A stretch of DNA of 48,971 bases from IMG/VR virus record IMGVR_UViG_3300008464_000001, positions 1 to 48,971 of that record. One strand, written 5' to 3'. Both the position numbers and the translations under genes were made by a program. Shown here piece by piece: positions 47,672-48,971 of this stretch; position 1 is the stretch's first letter; every line of letters starts with the position of its first letter. The stretch comes from a virus. The notes below the pieces were generated by a model. The model was not told the origin of the DNA. It made no database searches and saw only the letters and a program-made list of their open reading frames with translations.

Positions 47672-48139
47672 TTGCAAGACAAGATTAAAGATAAACAAAT
47701 TCGAAAGTTGTGTCTAGAGGTCTTTAAAGATAATGACTTCGACGATATAGCCGCGTCTGTTATTGCAAGACTAGACACTAAAAACAGTGAGTCTTTACGG
47801 CGACTAGACGTCGACTATCTTATATTTATAATTCAACAAGCCCTTAAGTTCCGAGAGGAAATAGGCAACGTTCTTTTTAATGAACATGACAAAGATAGTG
47901 AAGAGTTCAAAGACTTTGTATTCCTCGCCGCCGATTCAGTCGTAATCTACAAAGGTAGAACAGTTAAATGTACGCATGCGGTGTTTCAAACTCTGCAAGA
48001 ACTGTATGTGAATAAGAATTGCGTAGTTAGAAAACAAGACAACACCAAAAGAGTAATCGAACAAATACGGGGAAAGTTTCCCGACCTGTTAATAAAAAAC
48101 ATTCGTGGCGTCGGCTACAAATTAATTATCAAATCATAA
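47672..48139 (+). CDS. OmpR/PhoB-type winged-helix DNA-binding protein
   Basis: A 155-aa protein starting at TTG behind AGGTAAC. The C-terminal 65 residues (VIYKGRTVKCTHAVFQTLQELY ... VIEQIRGKFPDLLIKNIRGVGYKLI) carry the OmpR-type winged helix, ending in the characteristic RGVGYKL. The N-terminal 85 residues are helical and not a receiver. A stand-alone receiver (5114) is encoded 5.8 kb further round the circle. A promoter candidate TTCGAC-16-TATTAT and a TGTATACA palindrome stand before it. Confidence 0.8.
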   Translation: MQDKIKDKQIRKLCLEVFKDNDFDDIAASVIARLDTKNSESLRRLDVDYLIFIIQQALKFREEIGNVLFNEHDKDSEEFKDFVFLAADSVVIYKGRTVKCTHAVFQTLQELYVNKNCVVRKQDNTKRVIEQIRGKFPDLLIKNIRGVGYKLIIKS

Positions 48140-48141
48140 GG

Positions 48142-48163
48142 GGCCGTAATCACGGTCTTTTTT
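48142..48163 (+). terminator. Intrinsic terminator after the winged-helix gene
   Basis: GGCCGT pairs with ACGGTC (one wobble) around AATC, followed by six T. Confidence 0.75.
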
Positions 48164-48193
48164 AATTTTATTTTAAATTCATTCATTTTTTTC

Positions 48194-48223
48194 TTTCTTC
48201 GTTAATTCATGCCCACGTTAACT
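48194..48223 (+). promoter_or_regulatory. Class B promoter for the SSB-like / exonuclease operon
   Basis: TTTCTT in the -35 position (weak), an 18-nt spacer with ATGCCCAC (48209-48216), then TTAACT (48218-48223). CGTTAAT precedes the block, as in other members. Confidence 0.5.
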
Positions 48224-48253
48224 AGTACTCGAAACAACAGCGAGGAACTAGAA

Positions 48254-48592
48254 ATGAATATCAAACCTACATGGGTAACGATTTGGAAGAAACAGCACAA
48301 GACACGTGGAACAACTGAATTCGTAGAACTATTCATTTCTTATAAAACCGGCAGAGATTCATATTCAAAATACAATAACGTTGCGGCGGTTGCCTACGGC
48401 GATGTTGCACGTCAATTCACAAACATAAACATTAAACAATCCATACAAGTTCTTGAAGGGCAGATGCGTTTTCCAACATGGGAAGGTAAAGACGGCCAGA
48501 AAAAATCAAAGGGCGAGTTAACCATATTCAAATTTCAAAAGGAAGAAGATGACAAGAAAGGAATTCTACACGCGTCTACTAGCACACGGTAA
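48254..48592 (+). CDS. Probable single-strand DNA-binding (OB-fold) protein
   Basis: A 112-aa protein started at 48254 behind GAGG; a longer frame from 48209 begins within the promoter block and is rejected. The strand pattern VTIWKKQHK ... VAYGDVARQFTNINIKQSIQVLEGQMRFPTWEGKDGQKKSKGELTIFKF parallels SSB-type OB folds (core strands, then 'VeG.lr...dGqk'). It is first in the operon with the exonuclease, consistent with a DNA-end processing set. A second OB-like protein is encoded at 39084. Confidence 0.55.
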   Translation: MNIKPTWVTIWKKQHKTRGTTEFVELFISYKTGRDSYSKYNNVAAVAYGDVARQFTNINIKQSIQVLEGQMRFPTWEGKDGQKKSKGELTIFKFQKEEDDKKGILHASTSTR

Positions 48593-48746
48593 AGAGCGCA
48601 TATATGACCACGAAATGCTGATACAAAAATTCAGAAACACATGGCGTCCGGCGAACCTTGATTGGCACTTACGGACACTAAGAACAAATAAGAAAGTAGT
48701 GAAAATTTCACAACAAGAACTTAAGAAAATTAAAAAGGAAGAATGA
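48549..48746 (+). CDS. Unknown 65-aa basic protein
   Basis: Overlaps the previous gene by 44 bases and the exonuclease start by 4 (ATGA). Basic and helical; the reading FYTRLLAHGKERIYDHEML suggests a small helix-turn-helix but is not conclusive. Confidence 0.5.
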   Translation: MTRKEFYTRLLAHGKERIYDHEMLIQKFRNTWRPANLDWHLRTLRTNKKVVKISQQELKKIKKEE

Positions 48747-48971
48747 TGAGGAAACAGGGTCGACACTTAATTTCAAACGAAGAGTATCATGCTGATAAAG
48801 AGTTTAAATCATCGTCGGAAATCAAAGTTGCATTAGACCCTGCTTTATATAATCACGTAGTCAATTTAGGAAATGGTAAAAAGAAAACAAACACGGGAAT
48901 GGAACAAGGTAACTTAATCCACACCATAAACCTTGAACCCGAAAAGTTCGACGAAGAGTACTTCATAGTTG
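48743..48971 (+). CDS. PD-(D/E)XK exonuclease, 5' part (continues at base 1)
   Basis: The start of the gene completed at 1-731. ATG 48743 overlaps the preceding stop. The N-terminal residues (MMRKQGRHLISNEEYHADKE) and 52 codons before the internal ATG at 48899 show that the frame is open across the join, giving 281 aa in total. Confidence 0.85.
   Translation, partial: MMRKQGRHLISNEEYHADKEFKSSSEIKVALDPALYNHVVNLGNGKKKTNTGMEQGNLIHTINLEPEKFDEEYFIV

Overview
The window holds one complete genome of a tailed, podovirus-like (P22-type head plan) bacteriophage, AT-rich (roughly 40% G+C by eye). The first 114 bases (1-114) are repeated exactly as the last 114 (48858-48971), and one reading frame runs through the join. 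The sequence is therefore a circular map of 48,857 bp opened inside an exonuclease gene. Three predicted lipoproteins with lipoboxes and a peptidoglycan amidase point to a Gram-negative host, whose genus I cannot name. A tyrosine integrase beside a tRNA-Pro gene, a second tyrosine recombinase, a ParB-like protein and an XRE repressor suggest a temperate phage, or one able to replicate as a plasmid.

Layout: (1) 1-11581, plus strand: exonuclease, DEDDh nuclease, amidase endolysin, lipoproteins, a stand-alone response-regulator receiver, a ParB-like protein, two YkgJ-type cysteine proteins and many small coupled genes, ending with an XRE regulator. (2) 11582-13341, minus strand: tRNA-Pro(GGG), integrase, HNH endonuclease. 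A 27-bp echo of the tRNA lies on the far side of the integrase. (3) 13462-34999, plus strand: terminase subunits, metallopeptidase, portal, scaffold, coat, three tandem paralogues, tail nozzle-like protein, SGNH-hydrolase tailspike, adaptor and four ejection-type proteins. (4) 35014-45221, minus strand: lipoprotein pair, SF2 helicase, PD-(D/E)XK nuclease, archaeo-eukaryotic-type primase, OB-fold-like protein, Sak4-like ATPase, second recombinase and a run of small genes with GGAGT-type ribosome sites. (5) 45222-48971, plus strand: a skewed non-coding block, two apparent structured RNAs, a stand-alone ppGpp-hydrolase-like HD protein, tRNA-Asp, an OmpR-type winged-helix protein, an SSB-like protein and the start of the exonuclease.

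The most unusual content is regulatory. Two families of promoter-like sites each carry a conserved block in the spacer just before the -10. Class B (eight sites) has ATGCCCAC, an 18-nt spacer and a TTGACN-like -35. It sits at the head of nearly every structural, lysis and recombination unit. Class A (four sites, 45.8-47.2 kb) has a C-rich block after AAGTC and a 17-nt spacer. Three genes (two in class A, one in class B) begin exactly six bases after the -10, so their mRNAs should be leaderless. Two class A sites drive apparent non-coding RNAs of about 157 and 212 nt. A third small RNA (about 75 nt) lies between the Sak4 operon and the second recombinase, under a promoter framed by an 11-bp inverted pair. 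The separate receiver and winged-helix proteins look like the two halves of a response regulator. All functional statements rest on motifs read by eye; no database search was run.
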